A stretch of 64,000 nucleotides of DNA from Akkermansiaceae bacterium UBA4589 (GTDB taxonomy: Bacteria > Verrucomicrobiota > Verrucomicrobiia > Verrucomicrobiales > Akkermansiaceae). Shown piece after piece: positions 51,449-59,604 of this stretch; position 1 is the first letter of the stretch; every line of letters starts with the position of its first letter. Where the stretch lies: positions 1 to 64,000 of the forward strand of contig DGJT01000038.1 of the NCBI GenBank assembly GCA_002387565.1, in the 5' to 3' direction. The translations under genes and the position numbers were made by a program. A model generated the notes under the pieces. It worked only from the letters and a program-made list of their open reading frames with translations, made no database searches and was not told the DNA's origin.

Positions 51449-53761
51449 TTAAGACTTTTGTTTGCTCTCAGCCATTTGAGTGAGTGAAGCAGGCAAGGTA
51501 TCAAAGATGATGCTTCTATCCATGTCTTTTTTAGCTGCTGCTTTTTCACTCATATCATAACGTCCAAAACTTAGTACACCAGTAGGGCACTGCTGGACAC
51601 AAGCAGAGCAACGCACGCATTGTGGATCTTCCATAGGAAGTCCTTTATTGGCAAAGTTCATAATATCAATACCTTGATGGCAAACTGAGGTACAGACATT
51701 ACAAGAGATACATTTCTTCTTATCCGCAAAAATAGCAAACTTGCCAAAGCGTGAATAAATGTGCATCAGCGAAGCAAGAGGACAGGCAAAACGACACCAA
51801 ACCCTGCCAGAAAAATGGAAATACAAGCCAACACCTAAAATGCCAGCCCAAAGTAAATCAACAAACCACACATAGCTCCATGCCATGGCTTGGTCTCCAC
51901 CATAAAAAATCCCATGAAATAAATCTTTGGCAAACGGAACATGTGCCCAAGCTAAAATTTTCAAAATCAGCAAAATAAACGAGAGAGCCAGGAAAATCTG
52001 ACCGACCATATTCATTTTATTCCAAAAAGGACCATGGGGCATTTTGTGGCGTTGAGTGTCACCTAGTGTCTCAGCTAAAGCTCCACAGGAGCAAATCCAA
52101 CCGCAGTAAGCGCCTTTACCCCAACGCATCACAATAAAAGGAATGATGACAAAAGTTTGAAACAGACTAATCCCTAGCCACCACCACATTGGTTCATTGG
52201 TGAATACATTCCAAAAGAATAGAGGCCAAGCTAGGATAATTCCAAAAGCTCTCCAGTATTCACGACCACTACCATAATCAACGATGGGAAATAGTGCATC
52301 TGCCAAGTATTTGGCGATGCCAGAATCAAAGGCGCCATTAAATCCAGCCCAAGGCAAGATAATATAAGGGAGTAAAAATAGAGGTATGAGCTGAAAGGCA
52401 GCTAGAACCAATGTCTGGCGTTTAATATAAGGAGTTTGCCTGCGTTGTATGCGTCGTATGCCAAATACGACAATAATAGCACAATACAGTAAGGAATACC
52501 AAAATCCAGGGTCGCCCACGACAAACTTCATGGTACCTAAAAAGTGTTCAGGGTTGTTAAAATTAGCACCCCAATTTGTCCATACTGTATCTAAACCATA
52601 GGGGAACACTCCTTTTTCTTGTGACCACTCAGCGATAGGTAGCCAAGTGCCACCTTTTTTCCATTGATAGATGAATGTCGCTATCGTAAGAGAGATAACC
52701 ATAGTGAGCCAAAATTTGAGGTTTCGCTCACCTTGAATAGCGACTCCGCAACGACGGAAGAAGTCCAATGGAGCTTCACGGCCGATGAGGGTAAATACAG
52801 CTTGATTATTAATGACTTTTTCAGTGTCTGCTTTATCTTCGCTAGCTAGGTTTAAGCTGACCTTGTCATCTGTAATATGATCCACTGTCGATTCTAGGTA
52901 TAAATCTATACTACCTTGCTCAGCTAGGTTGATGAGCTTTTCTGTATTTTCAGGTTTAGGTCTTGTCAGTTCTGGGCTGCGGTAACTAAAGCTCACTTTG
53001 GCTCCTGCCTGGGCAAGGGCAATAGCCGCTTCAGCAGCGCTATCTCCGCCACCTACAACAAGTACGTCTTTATTAGTAAATTCCTGTGGGTCGTGCAGGC
53101 GGTTGGAGACTTTATCTAGCTCTTCACCTTTGACGCCTAGTTTGCGATAATTACCACTGCGTCCAATCGCTATAATTACCTGTAAAGATTTAAGAGTAGA
53201 ATCGTCACCTAACTCTAGATTGAATTTATTCACCTTGCCTTTTATGCTCACCACTCTTTGTTGGGTGATGTTAATGTCAGCTTGCTCAATCTGCTCTCTG
53301 ATATCATCGAGTAGAGATTCCTTGACGTCAGATTTGTCGCTGTACTGAATACCTCCACTTGGCGTCATGTCAGTAGGGTAGGTAAAGATAGGTTTGCCCT
53401 TGGGGAAATTAACAAGCGTGGTCAGAGCTTCTGAAGCTTCAAGTAGAGCGTATTTCATCCCCGCTTGTTTCGCTTGCATAGCAGCAGAGATGCCTGAGAC
53501 GCCAGCACCGATAATGACCACGTCGTAAGTATCAGTATCTTTATTTTTTTGCTGCTTTTCAAAATCAGCTTCCGCTAGGATTGCGTTAATAGCGTCTACA
53601 CCTGTTTGTGATGAAAATTTAAGTAAAGGGATCCCGCTTAAATCACCTACAACGCGAATACCTGCTACATTAGTTTTGCCTGATTCTTTAACAATAGGTA
53701 GTTTTTCAACTAGACCTGCTGGCCATTGGCCATGTAGCCAGTTGTAAAATTGAGTGATCAT
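51449..53761 (-). CDS. Flavoprotein-membrane-ferredoxin fusion (pyridine-nucleotide oxidoreductase plus NapH/NosR-like 4Fe-4S protein)
   Basis: A 770-residue fusion. After ~75 residues a thioredoxin-reductase-like flavoprotein domain begins (VVIIGAGVSGISAAMQAKQAG) with a second dinucleotide fold (VLVVGGGDSAAEAAIALAQAG), ending near residue 345. Then follow about six transmembrane helices with CGWICSCGAL and CRFACPL motifs as in NapH/NosR-type proteins. Last come two 4Fe-4S clusters (CISCNVCTSVC and CVRCSACVQQCP). It would pass electrons from NAD(P)H through flavin to iron-sulfur clusters at the membrane. I chose ATG at 53761, which avoids overlap with zur. The partner is unknown. Confidence 0.8.
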   Translation of the reverse strand: MITQFYNWLHGQWPAGLVEKLPIVKESGKTNVAGIRVVGDLSGIPLLKFSSQTGVDAINAILAEADFEKQQKNKDTDTYDVVIIGAGVSGISAAMQAKQAGMKYALLEASEALTTLVNFPKGKPIFTYPTDMTPSGGIQYSDKSDVKESLLDDIREQIEQADINITQQRVVSIKGKVNKFNLELGDDSTLKSLQVIIAIGRSGNYRKLGVKGEELDKVSNRLHDPQEFTNKDVLVVGGGDSAAEAAIALAQAGAKVSFSYRSPELTRPKPENTEKLINLAEQGSIDLYLESTVDHITDDKVSLNLASEDKADTEKVINNQAVFTLIGREAPLDFFRRCGVAIQGERNLKFWLTMVISLTIATFIYQWKKGGTWLPIAEWSQEKGVFPYGLDTVWTNWGANFNNPEHFLGTMKFVVGDPGFWYSLLYCAIIVVFGIRRIQRRQTPYIKRQTLVLAAFQLIPLFLLPYIILPWAGFNGAFDSGIAKYLADALFPIVDYGSGREYWRAFGIILAWPLFFWNVFTNEPMWWWLGISLFQTFVIIPFIVMRWGKGAYCGWICSCGALAETLGDTQRHKMPHGPFWNKMNMVGQIFLALSFILLILKILAWAHVPFAKDLFHGIFYGGDQAMAWSYVWFVDLLWAGILGVGLYFHFSGRVWCRFACPLASLMHIYSRFGKFAIFADKKKCISCNVCTSVCHQGIDIMNFANKGLPMEDPQCVRCSACVQQCPTGVLSFGRYDMSEKAAAKKDMDRSIIFDTLPASLTQMAESKQKS

Positions 53762-53784
53762 TATAAATGAGAATAGAGCATGAC

Positions 53785-54201
53785 TTACAGGCAAGAAGCG
53801 CAAACGCCCTTAAAATCAATGCTGTGCTGTTGAATTTTGAATTGATGTTGTTGCTCCAACCCTTCCATGACATTGAGTAAAGGGTTGTGTAAGTGCAGAG
53901 GAGTGATTCCTTGGCATTCGGAGCAGATAAAGTGGTAATGTTTATGACCAGAATTGAGCTCGTAGTGGTGAACTTTATTAATGGTATTTTTGAGAATAAT
54001 TTTATTCTCTAAGAGAAATTGCAGCTCTCGAAAGATAGTAGAGGGATTAGGGCTGAGCTTTTTTTTCTTTAGATATTCAATTAGGCTCTCTTGTGATACT
54101 AGACAACCACTTTGAAAAAAAGCTTCCAAGATGGCTCTTCTTACTTTGGTGATTCTACCACCTTTGTTGCGTATGGTATTTAAAATAACACTCAACTCCA
54201 T
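53785..54201 (-). CDS. zur: Fur-family regulator, probably Zur
   Basis: A 138-residue metal-responsive repressor. The N-terminal winged helix contains GGRITKVRRAILEAF and NPSTIFRELQFLLENKII. The HKHYHFICSECQG motif (HxH sensor region; C93 and C96) and the C-terminal CASC (C134, C137) make the structural zinc site. It is divergent from a zinc-uptake operon with two 7-1-7 palindromes between, so Zur is the best subtype. Fe-, Mn- or peroxide-sensing cannot be excluded from sequence alone. Confidence 0.85.
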   Translation of the reverse strand: MELSVILNTIRNKGGRITKVRRAILEAFFQSGCLVSQESLIEYLKKKKLSPNPSTIFRELQFLLENKIILKNTINKVHHYELNSGHKHYHFICSECQGITPLHLHNPLLNVMEGLEQQHQFKIQQHSIDFKGVCASCL

Positions 54202-54265
54202 AAGTTCAGTGTATTCATAGAGATGAACTAATGTAAAGCTTCAACAGTGAGCTGATGTGTCTTAT

Positions 54266-54280
54266 TGCAATTTAATTGCG
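54266..54280. promoter_or_regulatory. Zur box 1
   Basis: TGCAATTTAATTGCG, a 7-1-7 inverted repeat with one mismatch, 65 bp upstream of the zur start. With the flanks it shares TTGCAATTTAATTGC and TTA with box 2, 58 bp away. 7-1-7 palindromes are the known form of Fur-family operators. It probably controls zur itself and helps at the divergent operon. Confidence 0.7.
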
Positions 54281-54323
54281 TTAATGGCTTGACTTACTTT
54301 TTATTTAGAGGTAATTCTCTTGT

Positions 54324-54338
54324 TGCAATTTAATTGCA
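54324..54338. promoter_or_regulatory. Zur box 2
   Basis: TGCAATTTAATTGCA, a perfect 7-1-7 palindrome, 25 bp before the ATG of the outer-membrane barrel gene. At this distance bound repressor would cover the promoter or the start of the transcript. The core is identical to box 1. Confidence 0.75.
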
Positions 54339-54363
54339 TTAGTTATTGTTAACTTAAAAAAAT

Positions 54364-55527
54364 ATGAAAAAAGAATTATCAAAGTTTATGGTAGGTTTAG
54401 GTTTGCTGGGTGTAAGTTCAGCTTTGGTGCAGGCAGAGTCATTAAAGATAGAGGCTAGCGCGCACCTTAATGCCGCTGTTGGAGTTTCTAGTGTTTCGGA
54501 AGAAGAGTTAGCTACTCATGCTCATGACCCTAATCAAAATTTCAGCCTTCAAGGCTTAGAAGTTGGACTGAGTGGGCAGTGGGAAGATTATCTGCAGTTT
54601 TTCGTAGCTATTAATACTTACAGAGGTCTAGATGATAAGTTAGATTCTGAATTGGAAGAGGCTTTTATTAAATTAGTAGATTTGCCTCTTGGGTTGCAAA
54701 TGAGAGCGGGACGTTACATGAACCGTTTTGGGGCTGACAATAATAAGCACCTGCATTCTTGGGATTTTGTAAATGCGGATTTAGTGAATACTCAATTTTT
54801 AGGCGAGGAAGGCCTGATTACAGAAGGTGTCGAATTCACCAAACAATTTGGTAACTTTATTTTTGATGCTTCATACGGTGCTGTACTTGAGCATGATCAT
54901 GGTCATGAAGAAGAAGGAGATGATCATGGTCATGGTGCAGAGAATGCTAACTTCTCTGCCAATGATGGAGTATGGAGTCTACGTACTACATGGGATTATG
55001 CTTACAATGATTTTCATCAATACCGCTGGATGGTAAATGTGGCATCAGGTAAAAATAGCTATAGAGATAATAGAGAATCATTGCTTATTGGTAGTGATAT
55101 CAATTACACTTACAGAGCAGATGGTTATGAGCCAGGAGGTCAGAGCTTAAGCTTTACAGGTTCATGGTACTACCGTCAGTTAGATTGGGCACACGAAGCT
55201 CCTGGCGATCCAGAAGGTAGATCAGGTCATGCAGGTATAGGTTTTGAAGCTAAGTATAGTTTCAATAATCAATGGACAGTAGGAGCTAGATATGATTATA
55301 TTCAAGGAACTGAGAAAGGTTACGAAGCTGCTGAAGATGAGTTTGCTTTAGAAATAGAAGAGCGTGAGCGTTATTCTCTAGCCTTAACTCGCCAGTTGTA
55401 CCGTGCCACTGAGCACAATGCCTCAACTCGTTTGCAATTTGATGTTGATGAGTTAGCTTCAGGAGATCAAGAGCAGAGCATTTGGTTGCAATTCTCATGG
55501 AATTGGGGTGGCCAAGAAATTCGATAA
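54364..55527 (+). CDS. Outer-membrane beta-barrel with His-rich loop, probable zinc porin
   Basis: A 387-residue protein with a signal peptide (cut near residue 24, LVQA-ES) and repeated amphipathic strands ending in the terminal aromatic pattern WLQFSWNWGG expected of outer-membrane barrels. Residues ~177-191 form the loop EHDHGHEEEGDDHGHG, a likely zinc-binding site, with more His near the N-terminus (THAHD) and around 129-131. The gene follows Zur box 2 and its stop overlaps the znuA start (TAATG). This suggests a zinc-specific outer-membrane channel used under zinc shortage. It is not a TonB-dependent receptor: no plug domain is present. Confidence 0.75.
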   Translation: MKKELSKFMVGLGLLGVSSALVQAESLKIEASAHLNAAVGVSSVSEEELATHAHDPNQNFSLQGLEVGLSGQWEDYLQFFVAINTYRGLDDKLDSELEEAFIKLVDLPLGLQMRAGRYMNRFGADNNKHLHSWDFVNADLVNTQFLGEEGLITEGVEFTKQFGNFIFDASYGAVLEHDHGHEEEGDDHGHGAENANFSANDGVWSLRTTWDYAYNDFHQYRWMVNVASGKNSYRDNRESLLIGSDINYTYRADGYEPGGQSLSFTGSWYYRQLDWAHEAPGDPEGRSGHAGIGFEAKYSFNNQWTVGARYDYIQGTEKGYEAAEDEFALEIEERERYSLALTRQLYRATEHNASTRLQFDVDELASGDQEQSIWLQFSWNWGGQEIR

Positions 55528-56429
55528 TGATAATCAAGTGTAGTTATATTAGTAGCAGCCTAATAAGCATCATATGGTGCTTATTAGGCTTTACTCATGC
55601 ACAGGTCAAAGTGGCTGTATTCCATCCTTTAATTATTGATTGGGTTGAGCAAGTAGGCGGCGAACATGTGACTGTGATTAGTATGCTAGGGGGAGCCCAT
55701 GATTTACACAAATTTGAACCCAACGCTAAAGCTATACAACAATTAGAAAAAACTCAATTATGGGTTTTTTCAGGTAAGGGGCTCGAACATTATAGAGCCG
55801 ATTTGGAGCAACAGTTGCGTCCCAATCAAGTTTCTTTAGAATTAGGGCGTTTAGTGCCTACACGTCGTAATAATAGTATAGAGAGGCTCAATGCTTGTTG
55901 TGATATTCACGGTAATGTAGTGGTTGATCCTCACTGGTGGCATCGTGTGGATTATGTGGAACGTGCGATTAAGGTGCTTAGTAAAAATTTACAAGAATTA
56001 GATTCAGCTAATAAAGATAGCTACAAAGCTAATGAAAAAGCCTACTTAAAAAAGCTCAAGGAGCTAGAGAAATGGGTGAAACTAGAAATAGCAAAAATCC
56101 CTAAGAAACAACGTTATTTGGCGACAGATCATGCCGCTTTTGGTTACTTCTGTGATGCTTATGGGTTTAAGCCATTGTTTTTAAGTGGTATGACTTCAGA
56201 GAATCATATTGCCTCTAAGCATTTATTAGAGCATATAAATATCCTTAAAAAATATCAGATTAAGGCAGTGTTTTCTGAGCAACTTAGTAATACCAAGATG
56301 TTAGAACAAATTGCTCAAGAAATAGGAACTAAATTAGGTTCAGAGTTGATTGCTGACGGTGATACTGATACTTATGAGGGAATGATGCGCTCAAATGTAA
56401 ATGCTATTGTCCAAGGTTTAGCGGGTTAA
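55527..56429 (+). CDS. znuA: Zinc ABC transporter substrate-binding protein
   Basis: A 300-residue cluster A-I metal-binding protein. A signal peptide (~1-25) precedes VKVAVFHPLIIDWVEQVGG. Metal ligands are likely in GGAHDLHKFEPNA (H58, H61), DPHWWH, TDHAAFGYF and GDTDTYEGMM. Typical ZnuA proteins have a long His/Asp loop, but here it is short (CCDIHGN). I chose the ATG at 55527, overlapping the barrel gene stop, because it gives a proper signal peptide. It delivers zinc to the ZnuBC transporter. Confidence 0.88.
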   Translation: MIIKCSYISSSLISIIWCLLGFTHAQVKVAVFHPLIIDWVEQVGGEHVTVISMLGGAHDLHKFEPNAKAIQQLEKTQLWVFSGKGLEHYRADLEQQLRPNQVSLELGRLVPTRRNNSIERLNACCDIHGNVVVDPHWWHRVDYVERAIKVLSKNLQELDSANKDSYKANEKAYLKKLKELEKWVKLEIAKIPKKQRYLATDHAAFGYFCDAYGFKPLFLSGMTSENHIASKHLLEHINILKKYQIKAVFSEQLSNTKMLEQIAQEIGTKLGSELIADGDTDTYEGMMRSNVNAIVQGLAG

Positions 56430-56448
56430 TAAAGTCCCAATATTAATT

Positions 56449-56895
56449 ATGTTATCTCGTCCTTGGTTACAAACAGCGTTATGGTTATCTGTGCTTTTAT
56501 TAGCATTGATTCCTTTGCGATGGGTCATGCGTCCAGTCACTATAGATGATGTGGCTATGACTGATGCTATGGCAACTAATCAGAGTTTAGTTGATTTGAC
56601 AGGCTTTGTCAGTTGGAAATCAAGCATGCCAATTAAGTGTATTCAATTAACGGTGGTTACTGCTGATACAACGACTACTATCATAGATGTTAATGAGCCA
56701 GAACAAGAAGGCGATGAATGGCTAGAAGCGTTATTACCACAAGGCTTAAACACTTATGTATTGAATATAGAGTGGTTCACGCCTGCTCCTAGTCAGGCTT
56801 TTGAAATTAAATTAACCCTAGGGCAGCAAGAAGAAAAATCATGGGTCTTTTGGAGTGATGAGTCTTTAAGCCTAGAACAAGTTATAGAATTTTAA
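56449..56895 (+). CDS. Small membrane-anchored protein in the zinc operon, unknown function
   Basis: A 148-residue protein with an N-terminal transmembrane segment (residues ~7-26) and an extracytoplasmic domain of alternating strands (DLTGFVSWKSSMPIKCIQLTVVTADTTTTIIDV, LNTYVLNIEWF), like a small beta sandwich. No His- or Cys-rich metal motif. It lies between znuA and znuC, and its stop overlaps the znuC start (TAATG), so it is made with the transporter. I do not recognise the family. Confidence 0.6.
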   Translation: MLSRPWLQTALWLSVLLLALIPLRWVMRPVTIDDVAMTDAMATNQSLVDLTGFVSWKSSMPIKCIQLTVVTADTTTTIIDVNEPEQEGDEWLEALLPQGLNTYVLNIEWFTPAPSQAFEIKLTLGQQEEKSWVFWSDESLSLEQVIEF

Positions 56896-57653
56896 TGAAA
56901 GATTGCTGTAATCATAATCATAGTGGAGAGCACGAGCTGGTGGTGCAAAAACTCAGCGTGACTTACCCGGGGGGAGTTAAGGCTATTAGCGATCTTAGTT
57001 TTTCGGTGACTTGTGGTCACCGCTTGGCTTTATTAGGTGCTAATGGAGCTGGAAAAAGTACCCTTATTAAAGCATTGGTAGGCTTGCTCCCCATTAATAA
57101 AGGCTTAAATCAAGGAGAGGTTTTATGGCGTGGCGAACCATTGACAAAATCTACTCAAGAAATTGCGTACTTGCCTCAATTAGATAAGCATCAAACTACG
57201 GTGCCTTTTACGGTTAAAGAGGTAGTAGCTATGGGGCGCTACCCTTATGTAGGTAATACTCGCAATTACAGTCAGCATGATCATGAGGAAATTGAGCAAG
57301 CTCTAGAGCTGATGAATTTGCAGGATTTAGCCAAGCGCCAAATTAATGAGTTGTCTGGAGGGCAGGTTCAAAGAGCCTTTATTGCGCGTGCTATTGCTCA
57401 GAAAGCTCACGTATTAATTTTAGATGAGCCTCTCAATGGCTTGGATGTTGAGTCACGCCGTCAGCTCATTGAACTCATGCACACTTTAAGTTATCGAGGT
57501 CATTTAGTGATTTCTTCGCATCATGATTTACGCACGGTGCATGAGACTTTTGACAAAGCTTTAGTGTTGGATAAGGAGCAGGTCGCGTTTGGCGATGTTG
57601 CTGAGGTGATGCAGTTAGAAGCTGTTAAAGAATCTTTGGGGATTATTGATTAA
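56895..57653 (+). CDS. znuC: Zinc ABC transporter ATP-binding protein
   Basis: A 252-residue ABC ATPase with Walker A GANGAGKST near residue 47, signature LSGGQVQR and Walker B VLILDEPLNGLD. The start carries a short Cys/His motif (KDCCNHNHSGEH) that could bind zinc and sense cytoplasmic metal. The operon and the downstream permease identify it as ZnuC. It drives zinc import from ZnuA through ZnuB. Confidence 0.92.
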   Translation: MKDCCNHNHSGEHELVVQKLSVTYPGGVKAISDLSFSVTCGHRLALLGANGAGKSTLIKALVGLLPINKGLNQGEVLWRGEPLTKSTQEIAYLPQLDKHQTTVPFTVKEVVAMGRYPYVGNTRNYSQHDHEEIEQALELMNLQDLAKRQINELSGGQVQRAFIARAIAQKAHVLILDEPLNGLDVESRRQLIELMHTLSYRGHLVISSHHDLRTVHETFDKALVLDKEQVAFGDVAEVMQLEAVKESLGIID

Positions 57654-57656
57654 GTT

Positions 57657-58478
57657 ATGATGGAGTTCTTTGACAGTCAGTTGTACCAACGAGCCTTAGT
57701 AGGGGCTTTGCTTATTGGATTTAGTAATGGTTTTGTCAGCGCTTATGTCGTAATGAACCGTAGCCCCCTTAAGCTCAGTGCACTCTCGCATAGTCTACTG
57801 CCTGGGATTGTGCTTGCTGTATGGTTAGTAGGTTTAACTGCTTGGAGCGCTTTTATTGGCGCAGTTTCTGTAGCTCTTCTTATGGGCTTAAGTTCAGTCT
57901 GGTTAGCCAAAAAAACACCACTAGATCAAGATACGGTTTTGGCAGTGCTCTACACTGGCTGTTTTGCAGGTGGGCTTGCGATGCTGAATCGACTTCAATT
58001 GCAGCAAGAGCTAGAAGGCTGGCTATTTGGGAACATATTAAGCCTTTCTAATGCTGATTTATGGTTAAGTTTTTCTGTAGGTGTTTTAGCTGTGGTCGTT
58101 TTTTCTTTATTTAGGCGCTCTATTTTAATGGTGCTCTTTGAGTCTGAGGTGGCTAAAACTTTAGGAGTGCCAGTTAATTTGGTGCGTTATGGAGTTTTTG
58201 CCTTGTTAATTATGGTATTAATGACAACTTTTCAAGCTGTAGGTTGCATATTGGCTATTGGCTTAATTGTTATGCCGGGCGCTACTGTAAGACAGCTCAC
58301 GCATAGTGTGACAGCTCTATTTTGCTGGAGTGGTATTATTGGAGCTATTGGAGCTAGTTTAGGCTTACTCGTTTCTTATTGGGTTGATTTGCCAGCTGGA
58401 GCCTCTATTGTTTTGGTGCAAATCATCTTTTTTATTATAGCATTCATTTATAAAATTTTAATTAGATATAAAGCTTAG
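57657..58478 (+). CDS. znuB: Zinc ABC transporter permease
   Basis: A 273-residue integral membrane protein of the ABC-3 metal permease family with eight or nine helices. Visible family segments are SNGFVSAYVVMNRSPLKLSALSHSLLPGI near the N-terminus and FQAVGCILAIGLIVMPGATVRQLTHS near residue 195. It forms the channel of the ZnuABC importer. Start is one of two adjacent ATGs, 3 bp after znuC. It is the last gene of the zinc operon. Confidence 0.92.
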   Translation: MMEFFDSQLYQRALVGALLIGFSNGFVSAYVVMNRSPLKLSALSHSLLPGIVLAVWLVGLTAWSAFIGAVSVALLMGLSSVWLAKKTPLDQDTVLAVLYTGCFAGGLAMLNRLQLQQELEGWLFGNILSLSNADLWLSFSVGVLAVVVFSLFRRSILMVLFESEVAKTLGVPVNLVRYGVFALLIMVLMTTFQAVGCILAIGLIVMPGATVRQLTHSVTALFCWSGIIGAIGASLGLLVSYWVDLPAGASIVLVQIIFFIIAFIYKILIRYKA

Positions 58479-58488
58479 CATCTTTAAT

Positions 58489-58527
58489 AAGATAGTTTAT
58501 AAAAAAAAGTTAAAGGTCAACTATCTT
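58489..58527. repeat. Inverted repeat downstream of znuB
   Basis: AAGATAGTT (58489-58497) and AACTATCTT (58519-58527) are perfect 9-bp arms around a 21-base A-rich loop. It lies between the zinc operon and the ThuA gene. It is not a normal terminator, since no T run follows. It could be a weak terminator, an mRNA-stabilising hairpin or an operator for the next gene. Confidence 0.35.
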
Positions 58528-58572
58528 TAGAAGTTTAAGCTTTTAATGCAATCATATTTATTTTATATAAAT

Positions 58573-59580
58573 ATGATGAATATAAAGAAAACAGTTGTTA
58601 TAATATTATGTTTTTGTTCTGCAGTATCCTTGTGTTTTGCTGAATCTGAGACCAAAAAAGTATTGTTTTTAGCGGGTGTTCCTAGCCATAAAAAAGGTGA
58701 GCACGAATACCGTGCAGGTTCCATACTATTAGCTAAAGCACTTAACAAAAGTGGCTTAGATATAGAAGCTAAAGTTCATTGGTATGGCTGGCCTAAGGAT
58801 GAGAATATATTTGAAGATGTAGATGTGTGTGTAGTTTATGCAGATCAAGGTGGAGCTCGTAGTAATAAAAAGAAAGGTTACCAAGGTTTTACCGAGAAAA
58901 ACTATGCCTTTTTAAATCAAAAAGTAAAACAAGGAATGGGTATTATGTTTATTCATTACGGAGTACATCCTGCAGAGGCTATAGGCGAGCAATACTTTAT
59001 GGATTGGATAGGAGGTTACTTTAATAATAGTCAATCAATTAATTCTCATTGGGTTGCAGATTTAAAAGCCAAACAAGGGCACCCTGTGTCAAATGGAATT
59101 GATAATCCTGTAAGAGCACATGATGAGTTTTATTTTAATATCAAAATGGCAAGCTCTCATGACGATAAATCTTGCTCAGATTGCTATGCGTTAGTGACAG
59201 ATACCCCAACTATTGAGAAAATTACTAAATTAGGGAGCAAACAATTTCAAACTCAAGCTGCAGCTGATGCATTTAATACTCAGCAGGCTATCATGTGGTG
59301 TCGAGATTCTGATAATCAAGGTAGAGGGGTTGGATTTTCTGGTGGGCATTTTCATCACAATTGGGCTATTGAAGGTATGTCTAAAATGGTACTGAATGCG
59401 ATTGTGTGGATAGCTCGCATGGAAGTACCTGAACAAGGAGTCAAATTCACTCCAGTTACTGTAGAGCAACTCAATGAAAATTTAGATCCTACACCACCTG
59501 AAAGACCTCTAAAGCTACCTGATCCATCTACTATTGAATACGTTATTCCACAAGATTTTTTAAATAAAATTAATAAATAA
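58573..59580 (+). CDS. Secreted ThuA-domain protein
   Basis: A 335-residue exported protein. After a signal peptide (MMNIKKTVVIILCFCSAVSLCFA) comes a ThuA-like domain: KKVLFLAGVPSHKKGEHEYRAGSILLAKAL, DVCVVYADQGG, GIMFIHYGVHP and FSGGHFHHNWA. ThuA-like proteins have a glutamine-amidotransferase-like fold. In Verrucomicrobia and Planctomycetes many copies are linked to polysaccharide or small-sugar use. The next gene (24 bp away) is a PVC-type dehydrogenase, a common pairing. I chose the ATG at 58573, nine codons after an upstream ATG, because the signal peptide then begins at the N-terminus. Confidence 0.8.
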   Translation: MMNIKKTVVIILCFCSAVSLCFAESETKKVLFLAGVPSHKKGEHEYRAGSILLAKALNKSGLDIEAKVHWYGWPKDENIFEDVDVCVVYADQGGARSNKKKGYQGFTEKNYAFLNQKVKQGMGIMFIHYGVHPAEAIGEQYFMDWIGGYFNNSQSINSHWVADLKAKQGHPVSNGIDNPVRAHDEFYFNIKMASSHDDKSCSDCYALVTDTPTIEKITKLGSKQFQTQAAADAFNTQQAIMWCRDSDNQGRGVGFSGGHFHHNWAIEGMSKMVLNAIVWIARMEVPEQGVKFTPVTVEQLNENLDPTPPERPLKLPDPSTIEYVIPQDFLNKINK

Positions 59581-59604
59581 GATTCACCAATACGCTTAAG
59601 AAAT

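Noticed and set aside
58489..58527. Intrinsic terminator of the zinc operon
   Set aside because: The inverted repeat has AT-rich arms, a long loop and no T run, so I list it only as an inverted repeat.
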